From Paludibacteraceae bacterium (GTDB lineage: Bacteria; Bacteroidota; Bacteroidia; Bacteroidales; Paludibacteraceae), in NCBI GenBank assembly GCA_017443145.1, contig JAFSPA010000007.1, forward strand, positions 62,001 through 126,000: a DNA stretch of 64,000 nucleotides, in the 5' to 3' direction. Below the pieces are notes generated by a model. That model was not told where the DNA came from, did no database searches, and saw only the letters and a list, made by a program, of their open reading frames with translations. Shown here in pieces: positions 1-9,046 of this stretch. How positions within the stretch are numbered: the first letter of the stretch is position 1; every line of letters begins with the position of its first letter. A program made the translations under genes and the position numbers.

Positions 1-3000
1 CAGAGGTGATTATTCCACAGCAGCGTATCGTTCGAACACAAGTCTTCGTCGAACTGCACCTTGTCGTAGTTATACTGATACGTATATGTCGGCGTCACAT
101 TAAGCTCCAACTCCCAAATCGAGTCGCAGTGAACGGGTAGATATGCCTTACCCTTCGGGTGGTAGAAAACAGTATCCGTTTGTAGGCTGTCACGAATGAG
201 GTAGTGACCAGACAATAGCGAGATAGTACTATTGAACGTTGCCGTATCAATCTTCTGCGTCGCACCACTGATTGGATCTACAATATAGATGTACTCGTTC
301 TTTCTTCCTGCGTTAGAGTGTCCAACCCATTCGAAGCGCTCACCCTGACACACGTGTGCCTCCTCGGACTTATACTTAGCAGGGAAGCCCGTCAGTTGCA
401 AGTTATAAATAGAGTCAAAGCCGAGTACGGTCTTCAAACTGTCGTAGTACCAGCGTGTCTCACCGGCAGCAGGCACATCGGTGATAGTTATCTTCCTACC
501 ACAAGTAAAAATTGGACAATTGACAAGAGGATCATATATCCACCAATCGTACTCGCAGTTCTCACAAACAGCCGCATAAGCTGTGTCGCGGAACACTTGT
601 CCCACAACGATGCGGATGGTGTAGAGCGAGTCGCACTTATGTGTGCCAACACTGTGATGGTCAACCGTTTGAGTCGTGAAATAGTGGTGGGTATATTCCT
701 TTGTACCCGGAACGCGCTCGACGTACTTAGGCTGAGGATCTAACGTTGGAACAGGCGCTGTCGGACTACCCATAAAGAGCGTATCGTCCCAGACAAAATA
801 TTGTTCACTGGATAACGGTCTATTAACCGGACCTATATTATACGTCGGAACAATAGTAATCGTGATAGATGTCACCGAGTCGCAGCCGTTCTTACCATCA
901 CACTTCGGGCAAGTCAACGTGCGGACAGAGTCTATCAACGTGAACGTTCCTGCCACATCCAGCGGTATCTCATTGGTCATCACAGCCTTCTTGCCGCCGT
1001 TGATATCATCCACCATCCAGATCTTTCGTGGCACATCGCCCAGACGCGGGTGGTTAATCCACTCGTAATACGCACCATCCGCCTGACAGGTCGTGTCGGC
1101 ATCCTCTGTCAATCGATAAACAGGGCGCACATGAATCCTATGCGTCACACCACTATCGCAGCCACATTTCGTAGTTACACCTCTGAACTTCTCGTATTCA
1201 TTGATGGCACCAGGCGTATGGTCGTAATCCCAGACATAGGTCTCGTCGAAGAAGTGATACTCTGTGCCTTCGCAGATAAACGTATCCACTACGGTAACAT
1301 AAACGCTATCAAGGTGAATCCGCAAAGTGTGCGTTGAGTCACAACCATAGCGCGTCAAGGAGTGGAAGGTCGTGTCGAAATAGATCGTACCGCCGCAAGT
1401 CTTGTTCAAAAAGTCCTTATTCAACAACGTCTTCGCGCGAACGGTCTCTTTCGGACCGGTGTAGTTCTCGCCATAATAGTAATAGTCTAATCCTTCGAAC
1501 GTGTACTTGAAGAACTTATTTTGACAGAGAATAGAATCATCTTGGAAGTGCTCCTCCTTGCCCACAATAAGTGTCAACCGCCAGATAGAGTCGCATCCGA
1601 CGCCGTTCTCACAAGCGGTACAGGTCTTCGTCTTTAGCGAATCAACAAACTCAAATGTTCCTGCCACATCGGTAGGAATATTATTTGCCGGCACACGTTT
1701 GCCACGTCTTACATCCCAGACTTGACGTATCTCACCCGGCAGAGCGTCGGTATGCCCTTCCCATACGTAATGCTCCACCGTCGGGTCTTTCGCAATACAT
1801 GTCGTATCTTTGAACGGCAGCTCCGTATTGAACTTACTGCCCTTATCGGCATAGACTTTGTGGATAAAGAGGCGCAGAGTCTCGTTATATTCGCAGCGTT
1901 TCACGTCTTGTGCATCCTTCACATCCACCATATGCGACTCTGTGTAGGGGGTCGTCTCATCATAGCCACGATCCCATAACTGCCAGCCGTTCAAGGTCTT
2001 ACGGTCGCCTTCCATAAAGAGTTCGTGCACATAACTCTCGTCGCGGCAGATATGCACATCATGCACTTTCGGATCGTTATCCACTTTCATTAAGATAAGC
2101 GTCGTAATCTCTTTCGGGCAACGTTTTGCGCAGGATGTACAGGCGTCATGCCACACCGTATCGCGGAAATGGCCTATACCGGGATGATCCGGGTCATTGA
2201 AGGCCGGGTCGCTTTGGGTGATTTCCTTAATCATGAAACCATTAGCGCGCTTCCACTCTTTATACGTCGCGGTCGCATCACCGCCTGTACACCACGGCAC
2301 TATAGCGGGTTCTTTTTCCGGCGTGTACAGCAGCGGATTGATGGTGAGATTAAGTATCAAAATGTCCGAGCAGCCCTTGAAGTCGGAACAATATTTATTG
2401 TAGAAGTTAATCGTATCCTTTTCGGTCTGCGGCATTCCGGGCTCGATATTCAAGCAGCGTTTCTTAAGCAGCGAACTGGTATATGTATTGCTATAAGGCT
2501 GAATACCATCTGTCGTCTGTGCTGCTGCACGCAATTCGTCTTGAGTCAACACTTTAAGTCGCGTGAATCCGCGTGACTCACCGTGCTTATCTTTGAGGGA
2601 GAAGTAATAACCGTTCGGAAGAAGAGTCAACTGATCCTCACAGACGGTCGTATCAATCACTTGGTACGACGTGTCGCAGCCGAACAAGCACAGCGTCACG
2701 ATAGAGTCGCAGCCATTAGGCGTCTGGTAACGGCGCGTCCAGATATTATGGCCAAACTTATACGCAATAGTATCGGGATTAGAGCCGGTATAATTGAATT
2801 TGAAGATAGACTCTTTCTTCGGTCCCACTTTGCCGTGGTTGTAGTTATCGTAGAAGAAGTGCACCGTATCTATCTCGCAGACAACGCGCCAAACGGTATC
2901 GTTATATGCCCGCAACGCCTTTACCATTGTCCGGAGTGTGTCACACTCGGGTTCAAGGTCCGGACAGATAAGGTGCTTTTTGTACCGTTCCATATCAACG

Positions 3001-4874
3001 GCATAGAGCTGATACGGATCGCGTAGTGATGGTGGCAGAGTCTCTTGCGGGTCCACCGTAAAACGGTAGTTATAATAATGGTGTTCGTTTTCAGTTGTTG
3101 GCGCAGGATACGTTGTTACAGGATTTTTCTCACGCTTACCATTTAGGTCGCACTTATATATCTTCCACACCACCGAGTCGGCTGCGTTCTGCAGCGCCAT
3201 CTGTCCATGCATCCGCAGCCACTCGCCGTTGCAGACATACGCCGTATCCAATCTCTCTTGTCCAATGGGCCACCAGTCTTCCTGACGCTGATACCAACCT
3301 TTGCCCGCTATACTATCAAACGGATGATATGATGTCGGCGACATAATATCTGCCTTCGGATTATCTCTATCGCGCAAGAACAGCGAGTCAACATATACCG
3401 GCGGGTCAAAACCGAGTGTATACTCGTACGCACGAGCCTCAGACGTCATACCATAGACATATCCCACAAATCCGGCACCTGAAGTCTCCAGGCGATGTTT
3501 GACGTCTTGCGTCGCAATAGGAATACTGGCGTAGGCCTTGTTGTCATCTGCTCCAAAGTTCTTAAACAAGCTCGATGCCACAGGATTACCATCTAAGGTG
3601 AAGGTACCTTTATCGGCAGAACGTGTTACGACTTGGACGAAGTATTTCTGCTGGGCTGTCGTATTCTGGTTGGTTAGCGTCGCCGTATAGAAACTCATCT
3701 TCTTTGTGCGATGCGACCACGGCACTACCAAAGCGTTCGTCGGGTTTCCCCAATCCAACAAGTCTGCACCTTGTTCCTGCTGGTTCGCTGCACCACAAGT
3801 CAGATAGTGGTAACATACAACAGGCTGCGTCGCAGTAATCTTGACATTAGTCGTTGCACCAAGCAACAATATCGGGCTCGACAGCGATTCGCCTCTATCC
3901 AGCGTCACAGGAGCCATCGACAGACCCGGACCGGTAACCGTCACTACTGTTCCGTCAATGGAAGCCGTGACTTGCACCATATTACGCTTCGTTCCGTCGG
4001 CTAGAGAAACATAGAACTCCTTGCCCCACATCGTCTGCGGAATGACTTGTTCAAACGTATGGTTCGGCGAATAAGCACCTCTATCCGGTATCTTCGTGGA
4101 CTCGTTACCGTTGAACACGGCCACCGGTTTGGTTGCGCAGACACTACTTCCGCTCAGGTCCATCGTCATCACATACTCGTCCTTCTTCGCACTCTTGACT
4201 TGATAAGTCTGACCACGTGACATGCCGTAGATAGTAATCGGCTGTCCGGGCTGCGCGTTGCCGTATGTCACACAAGTCGGCACAATAGTCACATCCGTGT
4301 TATCTTCCGTCGCAACAACCACAAACTCCGTCGCCACACCATCGTCAGGATAGGTCTGTACGAAGTATTCGGAGCCTAACTGCTCCGTCGGCAACAGGAT
4401 AGTAGCATCGCGTGTCGAACCGGCACTACTTCCTCCCGTCTCCGAAACGGCATAGCAAGTGAAGCGTTTAGCTTTTTCGGTCGCATAGATACGGACACCG
4501 CGTTGCGTCGTACTCTCGCTCTCATCGGGCGTGGGATAGACAGCATTCGGCATGATACTCTCCACAAAGCCCATTCCGCCACCTGCAGGAATAGTTATCT
4601 GTCCCAACAGGTTGCCGGTCGTACCTTGCACCACATTGATCGTCATCGCCTCTTCCGCAACGGCATACACAGACAACTTGAGCGATCTGTCATCAGGCGG
4701 AATAGAGTTATTGCTCAAAAAGCCCAACCAGAACTCATTGCCATACACGCCCGGCTGTTGGCTGGCCTGCGCGCGGACAGTAGTTCCCGTAAAGCCCGTT
4801 AATGTGCCACCAAACAGCAGCACAAACAACACAAATAATATGTCACGTACGCGCTTGTACACGTTTCTGCACAT
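1..4874 (-). CDS. Giant secreted modular protein with IgGFc-binding-like N-terminus, 3' end outside the window
   Basis: The reverse strand is open from the ATG at 4874 to the left edge (over 1,620 codons, partial). Residues 1-35 form a hydrophobic signal peptide (start MCRNVYKRVRDI). The next ~400 residues begin GVYGNEFWLGFLSNN and resemble the N-terminal domain of IgGFc-binding-like proteins. The rest is a chain of modules of roughly 100-130 residues that carry a CDSI/CDSV motif followed by a beta-strand, often with a CxxC pair just before it (for example CTACENGVGCDSIW and CPKCDGKNGCDSV). Such proteins in Bacteroidota are usually exported by T9SS; the sorting tail would lie outside the window. 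The promoter is so close that the mRNA leader would be only a few bases. Function unknown; adhesin or cell-surface structural protein is an inference. Confidence 0.85.
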   Translation of the reverse strand, partial: MCRNVYKRVRDILFVLFVLLFGGTLTGFTGTTVRAQASQQPGVYGNEFWLGFLSNNSIPPDDRSLKLSVYAVAEEAMTINVVQGTTGNLLGQITIPAGGGMGFVESIMPNAVYPTPDESESTTQRGVRIYATEKAKRFTCYAVSETGGSSAGSTRDATILLPTEQLGSEYFVQTYPDDGVATEFVVVATEDNTDVTIVPTCVTYGNAQPGQPITIYGMSRGQTYQVKSAKKDEYVMTMDLSGSSVCATKPVAVFNGNESTKIPDRGAYSPNHTFEQVIPQTMWGKEFYVSLADGTKRNMVQVTASIDGTVVTVTGPGLSMAPVTLDRGESLSSPILLLGATTNVKITATQPVVCYHYLTCGAANQQEQGADLLDWGNPTNALVVPWSHRTKKMSFYTATLTNQNTTAQQKYFVQVVTRSADKGTFTLDGNPVASSLFKNFGADDNKAYASIPIATQDVKHRLETSGAGFVGYVYGMTSEARAYEYTLGFDPPVYVDSLFLRDRDNPKADIMSPTSYHPFDSIAGKGWYQRQEDWWPIGQERLDTAYVCNGEWLRMHGQMALQNAADSVVWKIYKCDLNGKREKNPVTTYPAPTTENEHHYYNYRFTVDPQETLPPSLRDPYQLYAVDMERYKKHLICPDLEPECDTLRTMVKALRAYNDTVWRVVCEIDTVHFFYDNYNHGKVGPKKESIFKFNYTGSNPDTIAYKFGHNIWTRRYQTPNGCDSIVTLCLFGCDTSYQVIDTTVCEDQLTLLPNGYYFSLKDKHGESRGFTRLKVLTQDELRAAAQTTDGIQPYSNTYTSSLLKKRCLNIEPGMPQTEKDTINFYNKYCSDFKGCSDILILNLTINPLLYTPEKEPAIVPWCTGGDATATYKEWKRANGFMIKEITQSDPAFNDPDHPGIGHFRDTVWHDACTSCAKRCPKEITTLILMKVDNDPKVHDVHICRDESYVHELFMEGDRKTLNGWQLWDRGYDETTPYTESHMVDVKDAQDVKRCEYNETLRLFIHKVYADKGSKFNTELPFKDTTCIAKDPTVEHYVWEGHTDALPGEIRQVWDVRRGKRVPANNIPTDVAGTFEFVDSLKTKTCTACENGVGCDSIWRLTLIVGKEEHFQDDSILCQNKFFKYTFEGLDYYYYGENYTGPKETVRAKTLLNKDFLNKTCGGTIYFDTTFHSLTRYGCDSTHTLRIHLDSVYVTVVDTFICEGTEYHFFDETYVWDYDHTPGAINEYEKFRGVTTKCGCDSGVTHRIHVRPVYRLTEDADTTCQADGAYYEWINHPRLGDVPRKIWMVDDINGGKKAVMTNEIPLDVAGTFTLIDSVRTLTCPKCDGKNGCDSVTSITITIVPTYNIGPVNRPLSSEQYFVWDDTLFMGSPTAPVPTLDPQPKYVERVPGTKEYTHHYFTTQTVDHHSVGTHKCDSLYTIRIVVGQVFRDTAYAAVCENCEYDWWIYDPLVNCPIFTCGRKITITDVPAAGETRWYYDSLKTVLGFDSIYNLQLTGFPAKYKSEEAHVCQGERFEWVGHSNAGRKNEYIYIVDPISGATQKIDTATFNSTISLLSGHYLIRDSLQTDTVFYHPKGKAYLPVHCDSIWELELNVTPTYTYQYNYDKVQFDEDLCSNDTLLWNNHL

Positions 4875-4885
4875 AAAAATCGCGG

Positions 4886-4917
4886 CAAAGGTACAACTTT
4901 TTTTCGATACCTGCAAA
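4886..4917 (-). promoter_or_regulatory. Bacteroidota-type promoter of the giant protein gene
   Basis: Reverse strand reads TTTG (4917-4914), 20 bp, TACCTTTG (4893-4886). This fits the primary sigma factor consensus of Bacteroidota (TTTG and TAnnTTTG). The ATG lies 11 bases after the -7 box, so the transcript is nearly leaderless. Confidence 0.75.
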
Positions 4918-4962
4918 TTTTTTTGCAAATAGACAAGAAAAAAGATATTTTTTAGCAAAGAG

Positions 4963-4994
4963 TTTGCATAGGTGCAAAAAAAGTTATAATTTTG
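4963..4994 (+). promoter_or_regulatory. Bacteroidota-type promoter of uvrA
   Basis: TTTG at 4963-4966, 20 bp, TAATTTTG at 4987-4994. It is divergent from the promoter at 4886-4917. It settles the uvrA start: the upstream in-frame TTG at 4992 lies inside the -7 box, so ATG 5013 is used. Confidence 0.8.
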
Positions 4995-5012
4995 CAGGCG
5001 GAAAGAGTTTGT

Positions 5013-7652
5013 ATGGCGGATAATAAGCAAATAGAAGTGATTGGAGCTCGGGTGAATAACCTGAAGAATGTGGATGTGACGATACCTCGCGATACCTTGA
5101 CCGTGATAACCGGATTGAGCGGCAGCGGTAAGTCGTCGTTGGCGTTCGACACAATCTTTGCGGAAGGTCAGCGGCGGTATATAGACACATTCTCGTCCTA
5201 TGCGCGGGGGTATATCGGTACGATGGAGCGGCCAGATGTGGATAAGATAACGGGGTTGAGTCCAGTGATATCCATCGACCAGAAGACGACACAGAAAAAT
5301 CCGCGTTCGACGGTGGGCACGATAACGGAGATATACGACTATCTGCGTCTGTTGTATGCTCGCGCTGGAGAGGCATATTCGTACTTGAGCGGCGAGAAGA
5401 TGGTGCACTATACGGACGAACAGATAGCCGATATTATCAGCAACGAGTACGCCGGCAAGAAGATACTGCTGCTCGCTCCGTTAGTTAATAACCGAAAGGG
5501 TCATTACAAAGAGCTGTTCGACACGATGCGGAAGAAAGGTTTCCTGCAAGTGCGTGTGGACGGCGAGATCAAAGACCTCGTGTTCGGCATGAAGGTGGAC
5601 AGATATGTCAATCACAGTATTGAGCTGGTGGTGGATAAGTTGAAAGTGGACGCTGCGCTTAATGATGTACAGAGACTGCGGCAGTCTATTGACAAAGCGA
5701 TGACGCAGGGAAATGGGGTTTTAATGGTCGCTGCGCTCGATGATGCCAATAGTGCAAATGATGAAGTGAGATATTTCAGCCGGAACTTGATGTGTCCGGT
5801 GACGGGACTAAGTTATGCCGAGCCGGCTCCGCACACGTTCTCGTTCAACTCGCCGAGCGGATGGTGTCCCACTTGTCACGGATTGGGGCGAATTAAAGGT
5901 GACAGAGGTAAGCAGAAAGTGGAGAGTGGAGAGTTAGATGAGATAATACGGGATGATGACTGGTGGAAGAAACTTCAGGAGTTAGGAAATGAGGGAGTTA
6001 GTGAATTAGAGGAAGAGGAGGTAGAAGAGAACGACTGGATAGTGTGCCCGGATTGTGGCGGAAAGCGGCTGAACAAAGAGGCACTGAGCTATAAGTTCGC
6101 AGGCAAGACGATTGCCGAATTAAGCGAGATGGATATTCAGGAACTGTTGGAGTTCCTTGAGAGTGGAAAGTGGAAAAAGGATAGTGGAGAGAAAGTGCGG
6201 GCAGTGGCAGAGCCGATACTCAAAGAGATATGTGCTCGGCTGCGGTTTATGCAGAGTGTGGGACTGACATATTTGAGTCTGGGTCGCAGTTCGGAGAGTC
6301 TGTCGGGAGGCGAGAGCCAGCGTATCCGTTTGGCGACACAGATAGGCTCGCGGTTAGTGAATGTGCTGTATATATTGGATGAGCCGAGTATCGGCTTGCA
6401 CCAACGCGATAATAGGCGACTGATAGACTCGCTCAAAGAGCTGCGCGATATGGGCAACTCGGTGATTGTGGTTGAGCATGACGAACAGATTATGCGAGAG
6501 GCCGATTACATCGTCGATATAGGTCCGAAAGCCGGACGACTGGGCGGAAAAATCATGTTCCAAGGCACTCCGGAAGATTTACTAAAGAGCGATACGTTGA
6601 CAGCCAAGTGGTTAAATGGTGAAATGAGCACAATTACGTCGCGCAATGGTGACGCTGCGCTTAATGATGCAAAAGACTGGCTGCGACTCTTTGGCTGCAA
6701 GGGAAATAACCTGAAGCATATCGATGTGTCTTTCCCTCTGGGAAAGATGATAGGTGTGACGGGCGTGAGTGGCAGCGGTAAGTCGTCGTTGGTCAACCAG
6801 ACACTCTACCCTATTCTCTCGCAACATTTCTACCGCAGTCTGACTAAACCGTTGGCCTACGACCGCATCGAAGGTATCGAGTTGGTGGACAAGGTGATAT
6901 CGGTGGACCAGAGTCCGATCGGACGCACTCCGCGTTCTAATCCTGCCACATATACAGGCGTGTTTAACGATATCCGCGAACTGTTTGCCCAACTGCCGGA
7001 AGCCCGTATCCGCGCGTGGAAAGCCGGTCGGTTCTCGTTTAACACCAAAGGCGGACGGTGCGAAAACTGTGTTGGAAACGGTTATCGGACTATCCCGATG
7101 CACTTCCTGCCGGATGTGTTGGTGCCGTGCGAAGTGTGCGGTGGTAAACGGTACAACAAAGAGACGCTGGAGGTGAAGTTCAAGGGCAAGACCATCAGCG
7201 ATGTGCTCAATATGACGGTCAACCAGGCAGTGGAGTTCTTCGAGTCCCAACCGTATATTCTCAAGAAAATCAAGACGATACAAGAAGTGGGTCTGGGCTA
7301 TATCAAACTCGGTCAGTCGAGCACTACCCTCTCGGGCGGAGAGAGTCAGCGTATCAAGCTGGCTACCGAACTTTCGAGACCATCAACCGGCAAGACGCTG
7401 TATATCTTAGACGAACCGACTACGGGTCTGCATTTTGAGGATATACATATATTGCTCGGTGTGCTGCGGAAGTTAGTGGATAAAGGTAATACAGTGATTA
7501 TTATCGAGCATAATCTGGATGTTATACGGTCGTGCGACTGGCTGATAGACTTAGGTCCTGAAGGCGGACGAGACGGCGGTCAAATTGTAGCGGCTGGCAG
7601 TATAGACGATATTAAAAACTGTCCGCAATCCATTACGGGAAAGTATTTATAA
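5013..7652 (+). CDS. uvrA: Excinuclease ABC subunit A (UvrA)
   Basis: Damage-recognition ATPase of nucleotide excision repair; works with UvrB in the cytoplasm. 879 residues. Two ABC ATPase halves are complete: Walker A GLSGSGKSS near residue 37 and GVSGSGKSS in the second half, with signatures LSGGESQRIRLA and LSGGESQRIKLA. The UvrB-binding region and the C-terminal zinc module (CENC ... CEVC) are present. The first zinc site is CPVTG, with Thr for the second Cys, as also occurs in other UvrA proteins. The protein is ~60 residues shorter than usual (about 940) in the insertion domain, where the coding sequence is 7-bp-period repeat (5916-5938, 6160-6194). Not the UvrA2 type, which lacks the UvrB-binding domain. 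The next gene starts directly after the stop codon. Confidence 0.95.
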   Translation: MADNKQIEVIGARVNNLKNVDVTIPRDTLTVITGLSGSGKSSLAFDTIFAEGQRRYIDTFSSYARGYIGTMERPDVDKITGLSPVISIDQKTTQKNPRSTVGTITEIYDYLRLLYARAGEAYSYLSGEKMVHYTDEQIADIISNEYAGKKILLLAPLVNNRKGHYKELFDTMRKKGFLQVRVDGEIKDLVFGMKVDRYVNHSIELVVDKLKVDAALNDVQRLRQSIDKAMTQGNGVLMVAALDDANSANDEVRYFSRNLMCPVTGLSYAEPAPHTFSFNSPSGWCPTCHGLGRIKGDRGKQKVESGELDEIIRDDDWWKKLQELGNEGVSELEEEEVEENDWIVCPDCGGKRLNKEALSYKFAGKTIAELSEMDIQELLEFLESGKWKKDSGEKVRAVAEPILKEICARLRFMQSVGLTYLSLGRSSESLSGGESQRIRLATQIGSRLVNVLYILDEPSIGLHQRDNRRLIDSLKELRDMGNSVIVVEHDEQIMREADYIVDIGPKAGRLGGKIMFQGTPEDLLKSDTLTAKWLNGEMSTITSRNGDAALNDAKDWLRLFGCKGNNLKHIDVSFPLGKMIGVTGVSGSGKSSLVNQTLYPILSQHFYRSLTKPLAYDRIEGIELVDKVISVDQSPIGRTPRSNPATYTGVFNDIRELFAQLPEARIRAWKAGRFSFNTKGGRCENCVGNGYRTIPMHFLPDVLVPCEVCGGKRYNKETLEVKFKGKTISDVLNMTVNQAVEFFESQPYILKKIKTIQEVGLGYIKLGQSSTTLSGGESQRIKLATELSRPSTGKTLYILDEPTTGLHFEDIHILLGVLRKLVDKGNTVIIIEHNLDVIRSCDWLIDLGPEGGRDGGQIVAAGSIDDIKNCPQSITGKYL

Positions 7653-8462
7653 GTGACAGGAAAGTTTTCCATATATTATAATCCGCAGGCGGGGAGTGGA
7701 CGGGCTCGGGATGTGCTGAAGGAGTTACGAGTGACGGGTTACCGGTTACCGGAAGACTCTGATTACCGGGACTGCCGCGATATTGTGGTTATTGGTGGTG
7801 ACGGGACGTTTAACCGGCTGCTGAATGAGTTGGAGCGTCCGGAAGAACATCGTTTTGTGCTGCTGGCAGGTGGCACAAGCAATAGTCTCTACTCGCAGAT
7901 AAGCGGTAAGGAGTCGGCGGCAGATAAGATGCGTCGTTACTTAGACGGAGCAGCGTTCAGACCGGTCGATGTACCTCAACTCATCTGCAACGGACAGACG
8001 TGGCGATTCGTCAACGAAGCGAGTGTCGGATTCGCTGCCGCTATCGCGCGAGAGATAGAAAAGCGTCAGACCAAGCGTCTTTTTAACCGTTTGCATATCA
8101 ACGAGTTAGCCTATATAGCGACGGCTTTTCGTTGCTGGCGAAAGGACGAGCCGATGATGCTATCCCTGAACAATAACCGCCGTATCAGCGGGGACTTATA
8201 TCCCTGCCCTAATGCGCAGTTAGACGACGGACTGATAGATGTGTTCACGCTGCGTTGTCCGCGACTGCGACTACCGATTGAGCTGACACGATTAGTCAAA
8301 GCCACGCGCGAGGTACACTCCTTATATTCTTCGCGCGAGCAGGTGCGCGAGGGACACTGGACCTTCGACAAACCGCTGCCCGTCGAGATAGACGGCAACC
8401 CTATTGGCGAGACGACAGAGATACATCTGTCGCTTTATGATAAGCAGATTCAGGTGCTCTGA
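7653..8462 (+). CDS. Diacylglycerol kinase catalytic domain protein (YegS/LCB5-like lipid kinase)
   Basis: 269 residues; a likely ATP-dependent lipid kinase of the DAGK/sphingosine kinase superfamily. The nucleotide-binding motif GGDGTFN is at residue ~48 and is followed by the second glycine-rich motif LLAGGTSNSLY. The C-terminal half fits the family beta-sandwich, with EIDGNPIGE near the end. A GTG start is proposed because it follows the uvrA TAA with no gap, so the gene is probably in the uvrA transcript. The substrate cannot be told from sequence. Its 3' end overlaps the convergent exosortase-like gene by 13 bp. Confidence 0.85.
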   Translation: MTGKFSIYYNPQAGSGRARDVLKELRVTGYRLPEDSDYRDCRDIVVIGGDGTFNRLLNELERPEEHRFVLLAGGTSNSLYSQISGKESAADKMRRYLDGAAFRPVDVPQLICNGQTWRFVNEASVGFAAAIAREIEKRQTKRLFNRLHINELAYIATAFRCWRKDEPMMLSLNNNRRISGDLYPCPNAQLDDGLIDVFTLRCPRLRLPIELTRLVKATREVHSLYSSREQVREGHWTFDKPLPVEIDGNPIGETTEIHLSLYDKQIQVL

Positions 8463-9046
8463 GGCTTGATGGTGCGCAGTTTCTCTACGTACCAAACCCA
8501 GAGTAAGAACATCACCCCGTAGAAGAGGTATTTGAAGATATAAGTGTGGAGGATCTCGAACCAGTCGGGATGGAACTCCATAAACATCGTAATGGCACTG
8601 ATGCGGAGGATGTTAAACAGGAAGATACAGATCCATCCGAACGGAATAAACCATACCTTTGATTTCCAGTCACCGATAGTAGCCAAGAGGATGCAGAGCC
8701 ATATAAACGACTGCTTAACCGGCGTGCAAGACCACACAATCTTCGAGCCGCCACCTGTTGGGAACCGCAGCGTGATAGCATCCACCTGATAGACCGTGTC
8801 GCGGAAGAGCGATACCACCCAATAGACGGCGCTGGCCGTCATCTCTGACAGGTATTGGAAGAACGGCGTGATATCCCAGCAGAAGAGCGTAACTGCGATA
8901 TTATCCTCGTCGCCGTGAATACAGAGTTTCCAAATCCAATTGCTCACAAACAGCGCCACAACAAAGATGAGAACATCCTTGTACGGCTCAAGTTTGGACC
9001 ACAGTTCGGCCAACTTAGATTTGAGTTTTGGCGAAAGGAACTTCAT
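8450..9046 (-). CDS. Exosortase/archaeosortase family membrane protein
   Basis: 198 residues with about five to six hydrophobic segments. The three conserved catalytic residues of exosortases are in the expected order: Cys in IVWSCTPVKQSF (residue ~108), Arg in FNILRIS, and His in EILHTYIFKYLFYG. Exosortases are membrane transpeptidases that cut and sort proteins with a short C-terminal tripartite signal. The start overlaps the 3' end of tsaD by 32 bp. No PEP-CTERM-like substrate was found in this window, so the target must be elsewhere. The exact exosortase subfamily is not assigned. Confidence 0.8.
   Translation of the reverse strand: MKFLSPKLKSKLAELWSKLEPYKDVLIFVVALFVSNWIWKLCIHGDEDNIAVTLFCWDITPFFQYLSEMTASAVYWVVSLFRDTVYQVDAITLRFPTGGGSKIVWSCTPVKQSFIWLCILLATIGDWKSKVWFIPFGWICIFLFNILRISAITMFMEFHPDWFEILHTYIFKYLFYGVMFLLWVWYVEKLRTIKPQST

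Noticed and set aside
318..4932. Several plus-strand reading frames of 60-150 codons opposite the giant gene
   Set aside because: They lie opposite a single open reverse frame with a signal peptide and clear domain sequence; their products look like no protein and have no promoter.
5013..7652. UvrA2-type paralog
   Set aside because: The UvrB-binding region is present; only the insertion domain is short.
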